Below are positions 48,902-60,119 of a stretch of 64,000 nt of DNA, piece by piece; position 1 is the first letter of the stretch; each line of letters starts with the position of its first letter. A model generated the notes under the pieces. It did no database searches and was not told the DNA's origin. It saw nothing but the letters and a program-made list of their open reading frames with translations. Location: NCBI GenBank assembly GCA_029204225.1, contig CM055098.1, positions 21,117,097-21,181,096 on the forward strand, in the 5' to 3' direction. This stretch comes from Diphasiastrum complanatum. Taxonomy: Eukaryota; Streptophyta; Lycopodiopsida; Lycopodiales; Lycopodiaceae. The position numbers were made by a program, and so were the translations under genes.

Positions 48902-49644
48902 TACCTAAGTTTACCATGCATTTTGATCCATCTAAGTAAAAAATTTTCATCAATCTTGAGCTAGAAGTTGTCAAGGCCCATTTTCCTAGCTATCTTGTTC
49001 AATCTTGGATCAAAAGAGATCAAAAGGACATTGATTGGGTCTGACCTAGTACTGTACGGAATCAGGTGCTCAGACACGTGTGAGGAACATCCAATTTCAG
49101 TTTGGAAGTTCTCTCTCATGTTTGATCCATTTATCTTGCTTGATAGCTTGTTTTGAAGCTATTTTCGTCTAGTTTCTGTTGCAATCAGTTCCATTCCATT
49201 TGGTTGAGCCAATCAAAAGTTATAAGCTTTTGAAGTGGGTTAGGTAGGGCACCTAGACCTGGGTGGACACATTTGGTTTGGTCAAGAGATTGCTTGGTTG
49301 ATCCAAAATCACAGTTGTATGCTTGCCAATCTCATCTATATGTGATCTAGGCACTGTTTTGAGATCTTAGCCATTTTGTTTCATGCAATATCATTCTATT
49401 TGAGTCAAATTTGGTTTCTTAGTGTATTTCACACGTGCTAAGAGTGTTAGATCCTAACTTTGCCTATACTCCATCATTTGATGTGAAATAGATCTTGTTT
49501 TAGAGAGATTTGAGTAGCTAGTGAGAATCAATTCACAAATTGTTGTAAGATCTTTCATAGGAGGAGATAGTACTCAATTATTGGATCCTATTAAAAGTGT
49601 GTAACAACATTTATTGTTCATCATTTGAGTTTTCTTCACTTCAA
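48902..49644 (+). other. leader of family II copia
   Basis: Noncoding. Contains AGTACTGTACGG and GACACGTGTGAGG near 49050-49085, a pairing also seen in family III LTRs. Confidence 0.65.
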
Positions 49645-52600
49645 ATGTCTTCAATGGGTTCATCCTTGTTGGAACCAAGTGAAAGATTGACCACTTCAAA
49701 TTATTCAATTTGGAAAATGAGGATGGAGTCCATCTTGATCCTTCAAGACGTGATGGACATAGTTCTTGAGCTTGAAGAAGAACCACAAGTTCTTCAAGAG
49801 GTTCAAAGATACAAAAAGAGAGCTAGGATGGCTCTCCACTACATTAAGATGAATGCCTCTAATGAGATATTGAGGGAGACAGGTACTTGTACAACAGCCA
49901 AAGAAGCTTGGGATTGTCTCAAGACTATCTATGAGGCTAAGAATACCTCTAGGCTTCTCACTCTTAGGAATCAAATCTTTCAAAGTAGCCAAAAGAGTGA
50001 TGAGAGTGCATCTAGTTATGTTTTGAGAGTAAAAGATATTCATAGAGAGCTTGCTTGCATTGGTGATTCCATCAATCAAAATGAGCTAGTTCAAGTCATT
50101 CTCAATGGCTTGAGAAGTGAATTTGATAACCTTGTCCAATCCTATGCCATTAAGGAGGAGCTACCAAGTTTGGAGGCTCTCCAAAGTGTGCTAATTTCCG
50201 AAGAATCAAGACAAGAGTACAAGCTCTTGAGGATGGACAAGCTTTCTCTCACTCATAATGATGGCAAAGCTCTCTTTGCCAAGGATAAGCACAAAGAGAG
50301 GAGCAAGAACCAACATCAACAATCCTCAAGCAAGGACAAAGTCAAATCCAATGACAAAGATGAGGAGGAAGATGATTCCTCTAATGCTTCATCATCCAAG
50401 CTCAAGAAGAAGAAGAAGATCAAGTGCTTTTATTGTGGCAAGAAAGGTCATTATGCCACCAATTGCTTCAAGAAGAAGAATCAACTCAAGCAAGCCAATA
50501 TTACCAATGAGAAGGAAGACACTATTGCAAGTGATGGAGAGGGATCTCTTATGGTCTCTAGTTTCTCATCTACTCCTTTCAAGAAGGACGGCCTATGGTA
50601 TATTGATAGTGGAGCCTCTTCACATATGTGTAGCTCCAAGGACTCTTTCTCTTCTATTGCACCTTATGATGGAGTCAAGAAATCAATATACACTGCAAAT
50701 GATTTTGAGTGTCCTATTGAAGGCATAGGGAACATTCCCTTGAAGCTTGCATCCTCTAAAGTTCTTTCTCTCTCTAAAGTTCTTTATGTACCTAAGCTTA
50801 CCAAGAATCTTATCAGTGTTGGCCAATTGCTTGATAATGGCCTTGATGTAAAATTCAATGTTGATACTTGCACTATCAAGAAGAATGATGAGATACTTGC
50901 ATTAGAATCTAGATTTGGTGGCATCTATAAACTAGATCCAAATGAGTATGTGAATGCTTGTAATGTTGCTCTTGTGAACAAACTCTCTATGGAGGAATTA
51001 TGGCATAGGAGGTTGGGACATCCCAACTACAAATCCATGCTCTCTATGATCAAAGAATCCAAAGCTATTGGCTTGCCAAAGTCATTCTCCAAGAAGATCA
51101 AGCCTTGTGAGGCTTGTGCTATTGCTAAATCTCACAAAAATCCATTTACAAGATCTTCTATCAAAAGCAAGCATCCTTTGGAGTTAATCCACTCGGATGT
51201 GCATTTCTCATCAACTACAAGCAAGGGAGGAGCCACTTGTTTTGTTACTTTCATTGATGATTACACAAGATTCACTTGGATATATCTTCTTGCTTCAAAA
51301 TCTATGGTGTTTGATCATTTCCTTATTTTCAAAGCTTATGTAGAGAAGCAATTCTCATTCAAGATTAAAGCTCTTAGAAGTGATGAAGGTGGTGAATATA
51401 TCTCCAATAAATTTCAAGATTTTTGTGAGCTTGAAGGCATTAAAAGAGAGTTTTCTTGTGCCTACTCTCCATCTCAAAATGGAGTCGCCGAGAGAAAGAA
51501 TAGATCTCTATGTGAATGTGCAAAATCTATGAGAATTGAGGCATGTTTGCCCAAAGATTTTTGGGGAGAAGCCATTAATTGTGCAAATTGTCTTTGCAAT
51601 AGGCTCCGACATATAGCTCTTGGAGGAAAGTCACCATATGAAATCTTATTTTTGAAGAAGCCTAAGGTTGATCACCTTAGAGTTTTTGGATGCTTATGCT
51701 TTGTCCATATTCCCTTGGAAACAAGGAAGAAGGAAGATCCTAGTGCATTCAAAGGGATCATGGTTGGATACTCATCCACCAAGAAGGCCTGTAGAGTCTT
51801 TATACTCTCTACCTCTCAAGTTATTGAAAGTAGAGATGTTGTCTTTCATGAAGATCAACACTCATCATTTGAAGAGGCCGAGATCAAGAAATCTATGGAT
51901 GCATCATCAATTATTGATTTTGAAGACAATCATGATGTGATGGGCTCGAGATTTGAAGAAGACTCTCCTCGGATTTTCTCACCAAGAAGATTCATGAGAG
52001 ATAGATCCGAGCCTAAGAGGCTCTCATATGATGACAAAGGCAAACAAGTGGATCTTGATTCCACTAATTATGTTTCTTATGTCTCTCATGAAGAGCCAAA
52101 GAATGTACAAGAGGCACTCAATACCAAGGAGTGGTATGATGCCATGAAGCAAGAGTATGATGCATTGATCACCAACAATACTTGGGAGCTTGTGGATCCT
52201 CCATCCAACAAGCATGTGATTGGTTGCAAGTGGATATTTCGGATCAAGTTCAATCATGATGGCACCATCAACAAGCATAAAGCAAGATTATGTGCCAAAG
52301 GATTTGCTCAAATCCATGGCCTTGATTATGAGGAGACCTTTGCACCCGTTGCAAAGATGGTGGCAATAAGAATTCTTATTTCGCTTGCTTGTTTTTTCAA
52401 GTGGAAGGTGTTCCAATTAGATGTATCCAATGCTTTTCTAAATGGTTATCGTGAGGAGGAGATCTACATGGAACAACCTCAAGGATTCATCAAGGATGAG
52501 TCCAAAGTGTGCTTGCTCTTCAAAAGTCTTTATGGACTCAAGCAAGCACCAAGATCATGGTATTCAAGACTTAACTCTTTTCTTATCTCACTAGGATTTA

Positions 52601-52686
52601 CTCTTAGTGACTATGATCCTTCCATGTATCTAAAGTTTGTTGATAGCAATATTGTCATTCTTCTAATTTATGTTGATGACATATAG
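49645..52686 (+). CDS. copia gag-pol, open frame truncated inside RT
   Basis: 1013 codons from ATG 49645 (MSSMGSSLLEPSERLTTSNY); an upstream in-frame ATG at 49597 is less likely because gag homology starts at the later one. Order: UBN2-type gag; zinc knuckle from residue 261 (CFYCGKKGHYATNCF); protease DSG at 321-323; integrase HHCC from H454 with the CEAC pair near 488; catalytic D518, D580 and E616 in D,D35E spacing; RT up to YVDD at 1009-1012, then Ile and a stop created by the deletion junction. Protease and integrase look intact, RT is cut at its catalytic centre and RNase H is absent, so it cannot copy itself. Some enzymes could still act in trans; that is inference. Confidence 0.92.
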   Translation: MSSMGSSLLEPSERLTTSNYSIWKMRMESILILQDVMDIVLELEEEPQVLQEVQRYKKRARMALHYIKMNASNEILRETGTCTTAKEAWDCLKTIYEAKNTSRLLTLRNQIFQSSQKSDESASSYVLRVKDIHRELACIGDSINQNELVQVILNGLRSEFDNLVQSYAIKEELPSLEALQSVLISEESRQEYKLLRMDKLSLTHNDGKALFAKDKHKERSKNQHQQSSSKDKVKSNDKDEEEDDSSNASSSKLKKKKKIKCFYCGKKGHYATNCFKKKNQLKQANITNEKEDTIASDGEGSLMVSSFSSTPFKKDGLWYIDSGASSHMCSSKDSFSSIAPYDGVKKSIYTANDFECPIEGIGNIPLKLASSKVLSLSKVLYVPKLTKNLISVGQLLDNGLDVKFNVDTCTIKKNDEILALESRFGGIYKLDPNEYVNACNVALVNKLSMEELWHRRLGHPNYKSMLSMIKESKAIGLPKSFSKKIKPCEACAIAKSHKNPFTRSSIKSKHPLELIHSDVHFSSTTSKGGATCFVTFIDDYTRFTWIYLLASKSMVFDHFLIFKAYVEKQFSFKIKALRSDEGGEYISNKFQDFCELEGIKREFSCAYSPSQNGVAERKNRSLCECAKSMRIEACLPKDFWGEAINCANCLCNRLRHIALGGKSPYEILFLKKPKVDHLRVFGCLCFVHIPLETRKKEDPSAFKGIMVGYSSTKKACRVFILSTSQVIESRDVVFHEDQHSSFEEAEIKKSMDASSIIDFEDNHDVMGSRFEEDSPRIFSPRRFMRDRSEPKRLSYDDKGKQVDLDSTNYVSYVSHEEPKNVQEALNTKEWYDAMKQEYDALITNNTWELVDPPSNKHVIGCKWIFRIKFNHDGTINKHKARLCAKGFAQIHGLDYEETFAPVAKMVAIRILISLACFFKWKVFQLDVSNAFLNGYREEEIYMEQPQGFIKDESKVCLLFKSLYGLKQAPRSWYSRLNSFLISLGFTLSDYDPSMYLKFVDSNIVILLIYVDDI

Positions 52687-53157
52687 GAAATTGAGGTGTG
52701 CTTGAATATAGTCCAATAGAATTAAGAGGTGCATAGATCAATGATCCAATAGGATCAAGAGGTGACAAAATATGGTCCAATCATAGTTAAGCATAGTGGT
52801 AGCTCGTGGACCTACTAGTATCATTGTACTCCTCATTTTGAATGCAATTGATTTGGTGATTTCATGGATTTTGTAAGTTATTGGATTTCTAGCTTTCTCT
52901 CTCTACCCAAGAGCTCATGATGCATTTTCTCTCTCTACCCGAGGAGAGCAGCTTGTTTTTACTTAGATTATTTTTTGCATACTTCCCACACATGTGAGTG
53001 AGAGTTGGAAGTGATTGAATGCATGTAGTAGTGTGTTTTTGCCATAGGATTCAAGATTGATCTTGAATCTCAATCTAGTCTTGATCTTGGTGCATCTACA
53101 CACCTTAGGAGATCACAAGTACATGTAGTGGACAGTCCACACGTGTGAAATTCAACA
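52683..53157 (+). repeat. 3' LTR, family II, 5'-truncated
   Basis: Joins at ATAGGAAATTGAGGTG, which corresponds to position 48389 of the 5' LTR, and ends ATTCAACA. CACACGTGTG at 53138-53147; the inner site has become CACACATGTG. Confidence 0.88.
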
Positions 53158-53350
53158 CATATATAAATAGTTCCATTGGCCACCCTCTATTGATGAATTG
53201 TGTTTTTGAAAAATGCACCAATGGAAAAGAAGAATATTTTACTAGGAATGTAAAGGACTTACGTAATGGTCTGTGCCACTAGATGTATTAGGTTTGGATA
53301 GGAATTGGTCATCAAGAATAGTTTCAACCGTCCTCTACCCAAATGTTTGC
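53158..53350 (+). pseudogene. SET-domain-like gene, 3' part
   Basis: After the duplicated CATAT the reading continues from the frame left at 48127 as INSSIGHPLLMNCVFEKC, the counterpart of the SET FINHSC-type region, then FTRNVKDLRNG. A frame shift follows, and GLDRNW near 53320 recalls the DYG end of SET domains. Stops make it non-functional even without the insertion. Confidence 0.55.
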
Positions 53351-53559
53351 AAAAGACAATAAGTCAAATGTAAAGATTTAAATTTTGTTTATATGTAGAG
53401 ATGTATAATCCATGCATCTTGATTGTATTTGGTTTGTGTCATTAAATATGTCAAATGTTAGGAACATTATTCGTCATTTGTCTAGATTAAATGTTAGGAG
53501 CATTATTCATCTTTGAGTTCTTTGAAAGTTAACTAGCTGAAAAGATAAATCTGTCTAAT

Positions 53560-56500
53560 AGATACATTGGTATGTTCATACTTTTTAAACTAAGAGGTAA
53601 TTTATATTCATATGCAACCTTTAGATCTATCAAGTATTGGGAGGAAATGTTTATTAAGCATTGTTTCAACCTACTTCGTGATATAAAGGATTCTTCATCC
53701 CCATATAGTGTTGGAGACAATAATCCTTGTAATGGTCGACGTAGACGAGGAATGCAATACAATGGTCCACATATAAGTCAATTACCTCGTCGTGTACGTG
53801 AAGGCTTAAAAGAGATGATGGAAATTGATGAGCACATTAATCAAGAGACTAATGCATTTGAGTCTAGATCATCAGATCTATTTCTTCGCAAACAAGTTCC
53901 AACAATGAAATGAGCTTCCAATGAATGATGAATTTGAAGTCATGGGAGACATGTTGGATGATATGTACGAGAACAATATTGCAACTAGACACAATGAACA
54001 AGATGAGGAGGCACTTTTGTCTAAAGAAGAAAGAAAATTGCGAGAAGAATCAAAGACCGCATTGTATCTTAGAGCAAAGACATCTTGTTTGGTGACTTCT
54101 CTACTTCTATTAAATCTTCAAGCCAAATATAGATGGAGTGACCAAAGCCTCACATCATTATTTGAGTAAAAAAAATTTCATCTACTTGTCATTTTTGCTT
54201 TGAAACAAAATTTACAAATTGGACATCGAGTGATATTTATTTTACAATGACTTCTTCTATCATGTATAGACTATTGAAAAACAAAATTCTCCCAGAAGGG
54301 AATGTCATGCTTGAGACAAGAGATGAGGCACGAAAGATGTTGACTAATATCGGGATGGACTACAAGCAATATCATGCATGTCCAAAAGATTGTATTTTAT
54401 ATCGAGGAAGATACGAATCACTCAAGAAATGTCCCATTTGTGATACTCTCGATATAGAGATGATTTGCAAGGGGCAACCATTCCGTGCAAAGTTTTATGA
54501 CATTTTTCAGTAATTCCACGATTGCAACATTTATTTCATTGTAAATCTCTTGGACAACTTATGGACTGACATGCACACCATACCTCTACGGATGGGATGA
54601 TGAGGGTACCTTCAGATTCACCTGCATGGAAACACATCAACAAAGAGTATCCAAGCTTTGCCAATGAGTCAAGAAATGTGAGATTTGGTCTTGCAACAGA
54701 TGGTGTGAACCTGTTTGGTGTACGAGCAACTACGTGGTCCATTTGGCCTATTTGCTTGGTAAATTATAATATTCCTCCTTGGTTGAGTACAAAAAAGAGA
54801 CACATTATGTTGGCACTTTTAATTCCTGGCCAACGCAAGGTTAAGAACATGGATGTGTATCTTGAGCCGCTTATTGACGAGTTGGAAGATTTGTGGAAGG
54901 GGATAAAAGCATATGACATTTCACGCCCCTTACATGAGAGGGAGTTTACACTACATGCCATTGTAATGTGGACAATGCATGACTATCTAGGATTAGGTGA
55001 ATGCTCAGGTAATCATTCAAACAATGTCTATCTTGTGTACACAGGAGTTTGTTTACAGTTACATACAACTAGTAATTCTTGACATTTACATGATATACTA
55101 TAATGGCTATAATTATTCTTTGACATATACTTTTTTTAATAGTGATTGATAGTATCCATTTGTTGGGCAGGCTTTCAAACGGCTGGAAAAAATGCTTGTT
55201 TTTTGTGCGGGCCAAATCTTGTGGGAAGATACTCTTTTAGTCTCAAAAAAGTGGCTTATGAAAATAATTGTAAATACTTGCATGAAGGCCATCCATTCAG
55301 AGACACTCATAGAAGAGGTTTTGGAGGAAGAGTTGAGAGAGAGATGCCTCCAAAGAGGATGTCCGTGAAAGATTGGCGAATACTATGGGAGGAATGTCAA
55401 GCAAAGCCAATCGATGGTATGAAAAGATTATCTATATTTCATCGTTTGGAATACTGAAATAACCTTTTGATTAATCATGTACTTGATCCCATGCACACAT
55501 TAAAAAATGTGGGTGAATCTATTTGGAAACACTTGATTGGTGAAAAATATACCATTGCTGCAAGGCACGATCTAAAAGAATCAAACACCAAAAAAGAATA
55601 TTGGATAAAGGATGGTGAAGATCATGCTCCAAAAGTACCTTGGACATTCACTAAGGAGGAGCTTAACCATGTGCGCTCCATTATTCATGACATTAGAACA
55701 CCAACTGATTTTGCCCATTCTCTACGGTCATCATTCACAGTGGATGGAAAGTTGCAAGGTCTCAAATCTCATGATTGGATAAAGACGATTTAATTCATCT
55801 ATCCATTGTCAATTCGTGGGTGCTTTTCAAAAGATATTTGTGAGACCATATACAAACTATCAATCATTGTCAAGTATTTACATGAACTTAGTGCATTTTT
55901 CTATTTAGTATTTATTGATTGGAAATTCAAATAGACATAAAATGGATTGAATATGTTGCAGATGGATGTGTTCAAAAGAAATCCATGAGCTGGATCTTCG
56001 CAAGAGACATGAGGATATGGTGGAGATTGTGTGCATGTTTGAGAGATATTTTTCGACTTCCATCATGGACTCACAAGTGCATTTATTGGTGCACTTGGTT
56101 GAAGAAGTTTCTATTGCTGGTCCAGTGCACACTAGGTATAAGTGCATAAATTATCTTTTGCATGTGTATTTAAACTAAATCAATTGATATATGAACTCAT
56201 TAAATAAAACACTTATTTTTAACCATTTGTGACTTTTTAGGTGGATGTTCTTTATGGAAAGGTACATGAAAGTCTTAAAAGATTTTGTGCGTCAAAAGGT
56301 AAGGCCTAAAGGTAGCATGTCAGAGGGATGGTTAGTATATGATTCTCTCTTTTATGTTACTGAAATTTTGCACCAACTACATCCATCTGCTCCACTATTG
56401 TGGCATGATGAGGAAGCCGAAGAGGTAACTAGTGAAAAACCTCAAGGGATGGGAAAGGTCCATAGGTTGGCACCCTTCCAACGAGAAAAAATTTCTACAT

Positions 56501-57656
56501 TCATGCTTTATAATTGTGGAGTTATGGATAAATGGTTACACCTATATGAAGAAGAAGAAAAAGAGAGGGCCTTGTCTAGAAAGCGTCACCGACAGAATAG
56601 AGGTAGACACATGGCCTCAAGTTCACATGATCTTGAGCCATTGCCCAAGCAATGCACTATAGAGTGGATGCATGACACACTACAAAAAGCAACAAAAGAG
56701 GGACAAAAAATATCAAACGCAGAATGGGACTTTGCAAGAGGATGCGAATGGAAGGTATTATTCTTTAGATACTTTATTATTAGAACATTCTTGTTTATAA
56801 CAATATTTGTTTAATCATTTTGAAACACCATGTTCATTCACAGTGATTATTTATGAGATTCATGTTTGTCATGTGGCAGTGCAAATGTATAATGCTATAT
56901 GGGCTTTTGGTTTCCACTTTCGTGTTGAAAAGATTGATAACAAGAGACGCACACACGATTGTGGTGTAATAACATCTTTCCAACAAGAAAGTCAAAGCAG
57001 TGCACGAGATCGGAATCCCATCTCAGGAGATATAGAATACATAGGAACTATACAAAATATTTATGACGTGTTATTTGGTGAAAGTGGACACTATTTTTAT
57101 TTGATGTGAAATGGTTCAAGGTAGTTTGTAGAGGGCCAAATGCAACCGTAAAATCGGATTCAAGTGGATTTTTTGCAATTGATTCATCAAAAACATTGAG
57201 CATAGAGTCCTTTGACACATTGGTGTTGCCTCGTCATTGTGAGCAGGTGCACATGCTATGTTATAATGTTGTTCATTTTATTGCAAGTGACTTCAGTATT
57301 TGAGTTTTTGATATGTTCTAAAATAGTGATTTTTGTAGGTGCTTTTTCAACCAGATCGACTAAACAAGATATGGTGGTTTGTAGCTCAAGTTGAACCATG
57401 TTCACGACGAGTATTTGAGGGTGCAAATGTTGAGAATGAAATGGAAGACCTTCATTTTAACTATGAGATTGAGCTACCTAGAGATGTAATAAATCGTCAA
57501 ACCATACTTGAAGCACCCACTTCCATAGATGTTGAGAATATAAATTTTAATAGTCCAGATGATGAAATAATTTTTGAAAGTGAGAGTGATGATGAAAATC
57601 ATCTAAGAGGAGATGAATCTGTCGTTGATGAAATTGATTCTTGTAATTCTGAATAA
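53560..57656 (+). pseudogene. CACTA (En/Spm) TNP2-type transposase with introns
   Basis: Pieces in TNP2 order: N-terminal charged part (53660-54165, ending KYRWSDQSLTSLF); after a short intron LLKNKILPEGN and the zinc-binding-like HACPKDCILYRGRYESLKKCPIC (54290-54450); MRVPSDSPAWKHINKEYPSF and LATDGVNLFG, VYLEPLIDELEDLW (54600-55000); intron; CFLCGPN, HPFRDTHRR, LDPMHTLKNVG and GLKSHDW (55170-55790); DUF4218-like LVHLVEEVSIAGPVHTRWMF (56000-56260) then EGWLVYDSL; and a C-terminal DUF4216-like part (IEYIGTIQNIYDVLF, LNKIWWFVAQVEP) ending at 57656. Damage: a frame break near 54490, TGA for Trp at 55455, TAA at 55790 and a T-run shift near 57090. It would have excised and inserted a CACTA transposon. 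Confidence 0.85.
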
Positions 57657-57734
57657 AACTTGATTATTGCAATTCTGAATGAAATTGATTCTTGCAATGC
57701 TTTCAAATGATTGTTATTTAGCCAAAATAAAGTC
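57657..57734. other. downstream tail of the CACTA gene
   Basis: A near-duplicate ATTGATTCTTG(T/C)AAT phrase; nothing else recognised. Confidence 0.3.
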
Positions 57735-58285
57735 TCATTTATGGTCAAGTAAGTGAAAAGAATAGACATAGTTTGACTTCAATCCCTTTTTTTGGAGATA
57801 ATGTCGGTGAAGATAGATGTACGGCTTCATATTTTTTAACAAATGTTGCAAAGGTAGTAAATCACTAAAAGCATGTGAGTTAATGAAATCACCACCACAA
57901 ACTATGACAAAATCAAGTGTTTCATCATAGTCAATCCCCTTGAATTGAGCATATCCCTTGGCAACTAGTCTTGTTTTATAATTGTTCACACTACCATCTT
58001 GATTAAGCTTGATCTTAAAGACCCATTTGCAAACAGTAACATTTTGTATCTTTGATGGAGGATCAATAATTTTACAAGTATCTCAAACAATGCATCATGT
58101 ACTCACCTCACTTTTCATTACATCAAATCACTCTTTTGTTGCTATAGTTTCATTCACACTTGTTGGAACATTATCAAACTTATAGTAGTAATAAGGGCAA
58201 TAAAAATTAAACAATCATCAACTTGTAATTGCTTCTCTCTTCCTTGTATTTGAGCCTTGATAGTTGCATTTGGGCTCTGATACCA
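57735..58285 (-). pseudogene. copia pol remnant (RT start joined to RNase H piece)
   Basis: Minus-strand [20 protein letters not shown] is the RT N terminus. It is followed at once by [13 protein letters not shown], resembling the RNase H start, so a large part of RT is deleted. To the right lies [15 protein letters not shown] primer site (GGCTCTGATACCA, 58273-58285) ends it. Confidence 0.75.
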
Positions 58286-58801
58286 TGTTAAAATCAAAGG
58301 TTATGAATCTCATTTGGATACTAAGACCTTGAAAAAGCATCAAAGGTTTCACTTATATCTAATAGATAGAAAACTAGCACACAATTCAACCTGTTTTGCA
58401 TCTAATTGTCAAAGGCTTTTGAACACCACAATAAAACTAGAAATAATTGATCTTCACATCCTGTCACACACATGGAAAGTATAATACTTTGTTCAGATTC
58501 AAATCTATTCATTAGACACAAAAAATATTACATTCATCATTCATCAATTTCTCATTAAAGAGCAAACTTGCCAAAATCACCATCTCTTGATAATCTCTCG
58601 AAGTATGTACAAAATGAGCTCTCAATCCATATCAAATGATCTCGGATATGAGATTAGGTAGAGTGCCATTAGGGTAGACCCTAAACCTCTGGCTCTCAAA
58701 GCCTTAGATCATGCATAATTACCCTCTTGGTAGCTCGAGTCAACTGTCTTATAAAAGTAGGTGGCCGCCCTTATAAAAAATCCCAATCATCTAGGAACAC
58801 C
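58286..58801 (-). repeat. 5' LTR of the copia remnant
   Basis: Starts TGTTAAAATCAAAGG next to the primer site. The far end near AGGAACA (about 58801) is a guess. Confidence 0.55.
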
Positions 58802-58802
58802 A

Positions 58803-58994
58803 TGATATAATTCACTTTAGAGAAATATTTATTTAACTAATTCCATTTCATTATGAGCATGCAAAAAAAAAAAATCCTCATCATAATATAATTCACTTTA
58901 GAAAAAAAAATAGCCTAATCATAATATAATTTACTTTAGAAATATATCTATTTAACTAATTTCACGTCATTATCAACATGCAAAAAAAAAAAAT
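58803..58994. repeat. diverged direct repeat, two to three units
   Basis: CATAATATAATT(C/T)ACTTTAGA occurs at about 58806, 58882 and 58921. The first and third continue as TATTTAACTAATTTCA, then CATTAT and CATGCAAAAAAAAAAAAT. Confidence 0.7.
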
Positions 58995-59350
58995 ACGTGG
59001 ATAATCCACGTAGAAGATATCCATGCGTGGATATCTTTAACTTCCGGTCTCGTGTGGTGAACAAACTGAAATTTGCGTGGATGATCCACGCATGGATTAT
59101 CCACGCCAAAACTGCTTTCCGGCGTCGCCAACCTTCCCTCCCAAACAGTTGCCAGAATTTTTAAAATTTAATTTTGCGTGGATTATCCACGCGCATAAAT
59201 TTTTCGGCGTCGTTTCAAAAAAACACCGGTAGACTGGCCGAAGGCGTGTTCAAATTTTTTTTGACGTGGATAATCCACGCGTGGATGTTTCACGCAAACA
59301 AAATTTTGGAAAATCGGTTAAGTGTTGTGTCTCGCGTGGATACTCTACGT
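58994..59350. repeat. array of about eight GCGTGGATNATCCACGC palindromes
   Basis: Units at 58994-59012 (arms TACGTGGAT/ATCCACGTA), 59016-59035 (GATATCCA/TGGATATC), 59075-59091, 59090-59106, 59176-59192, 59264-59280, 59279-59295 and 59334-59350. Most are 17-bp odd palindromes, with arms GCGTGGAT and ATCCACGC. The region is GC-richer than its surroundings. Dense short inverted repeats of this sort are typical subterminal binding sites of DNA-transposon proteins. Confidence 0.85.
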
Positions 59351-59460
59351 GGATAAACACAAAGTTTTCTAGTTGTGTCTATTCTTGTGGGATACCGCTG
59401 CATGGTAGTTCGGTCCCCGTTACGGGACGCGTGTCTCAACTTATACTACGCGTGCCAACT

Positions 59461-59805
59461 TAGATATTATTATTTATCTTAAGGATCAGATATATTCTGA
59501 AGGATATGATTTGGAGAAGAAGATAATATTTCAATACAAAGTTGCACCTTATACCATTATTAATAATGTTTAGTACAAGCTTGGTGCAGATAATTAATTA
59601 AAAAGGTGTCTTAAAGCTGAAGACATTCAAAGGTTATTCATGGCTTATATTCAGAAGATGTCGGAGGACATTTTGCCATGAAGAACACTATTAATAAGAT
59701 ATTGACCATCAAATATTGGTGGCCTACAATGTTTATGATGTTTCGAATTATATATGATCGTGTGATCCATGCCAGAGATATGGTAAAACACAAAATCTTT
59801 GGAAA
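59461..59805 (+). pseudogene. Ty3/gypsy integrase zinc-binding fragment
   Basis: VGGHFAMKNTINKIL and YWWPTM are the HHCC-region signature of gypsy integrases. The Cys pair appears one frame over as CDPCQRYGKT. The upstream part is degraded. Confidence 0.7.
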
Positions 59806-60119
59806 TGAAACAATATTTTAAAAATGGGTCACTATTTTTTGGTTTTTTAATTTTTGCCAAAAACATGGTTTTTTATGAAATTTATTTTGAAAACCACAAA
59901 TGTTTTTGGCAAACAATATGCTCGTTTGCAAAAAAAACCTTGTAAAATATATAAATAAATAAATTTTTTAATAAAATCCTGAAAATTAAAAATGTTCAAA
60001 ATATGCAAAATGTACAAACATTTATGGTGTTTTGAAAGTCTAAATCGACTTTTATGAAAACAATCCACAGAATACATTTGAAGCCAATTACAATAAATCC
60101 ACAAATTTTGAAGACACTG
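59806..60119. other. AT-rich spacer
   Basis: No gene seen. Confidence 0.35.

Larger units (their letters stand above)
48128..53157 (+). mobile_element. copia family II element with CATAT target duplication, internally deleted
   Basis: CATAT flanks the element at 48123-48127 and 53158-53162. Contents: a full 5' LTR, primer site, leader, a gag-pol frame ending within RT, then a direct jump at about 52682 into the middle of the 3' LTR. The deletion removed the end of RT, RNase H, polypurine tract and the first part of the 3' LTR. It interrupts the SET-like gene. Confidence 0.92.

Noticed and set aside
56677-56690. CACTACAAAAA-like CACTA terminus
   Set aside because: It lies inside the transposase coding sequence, with no inverted partner or target duplication seen.
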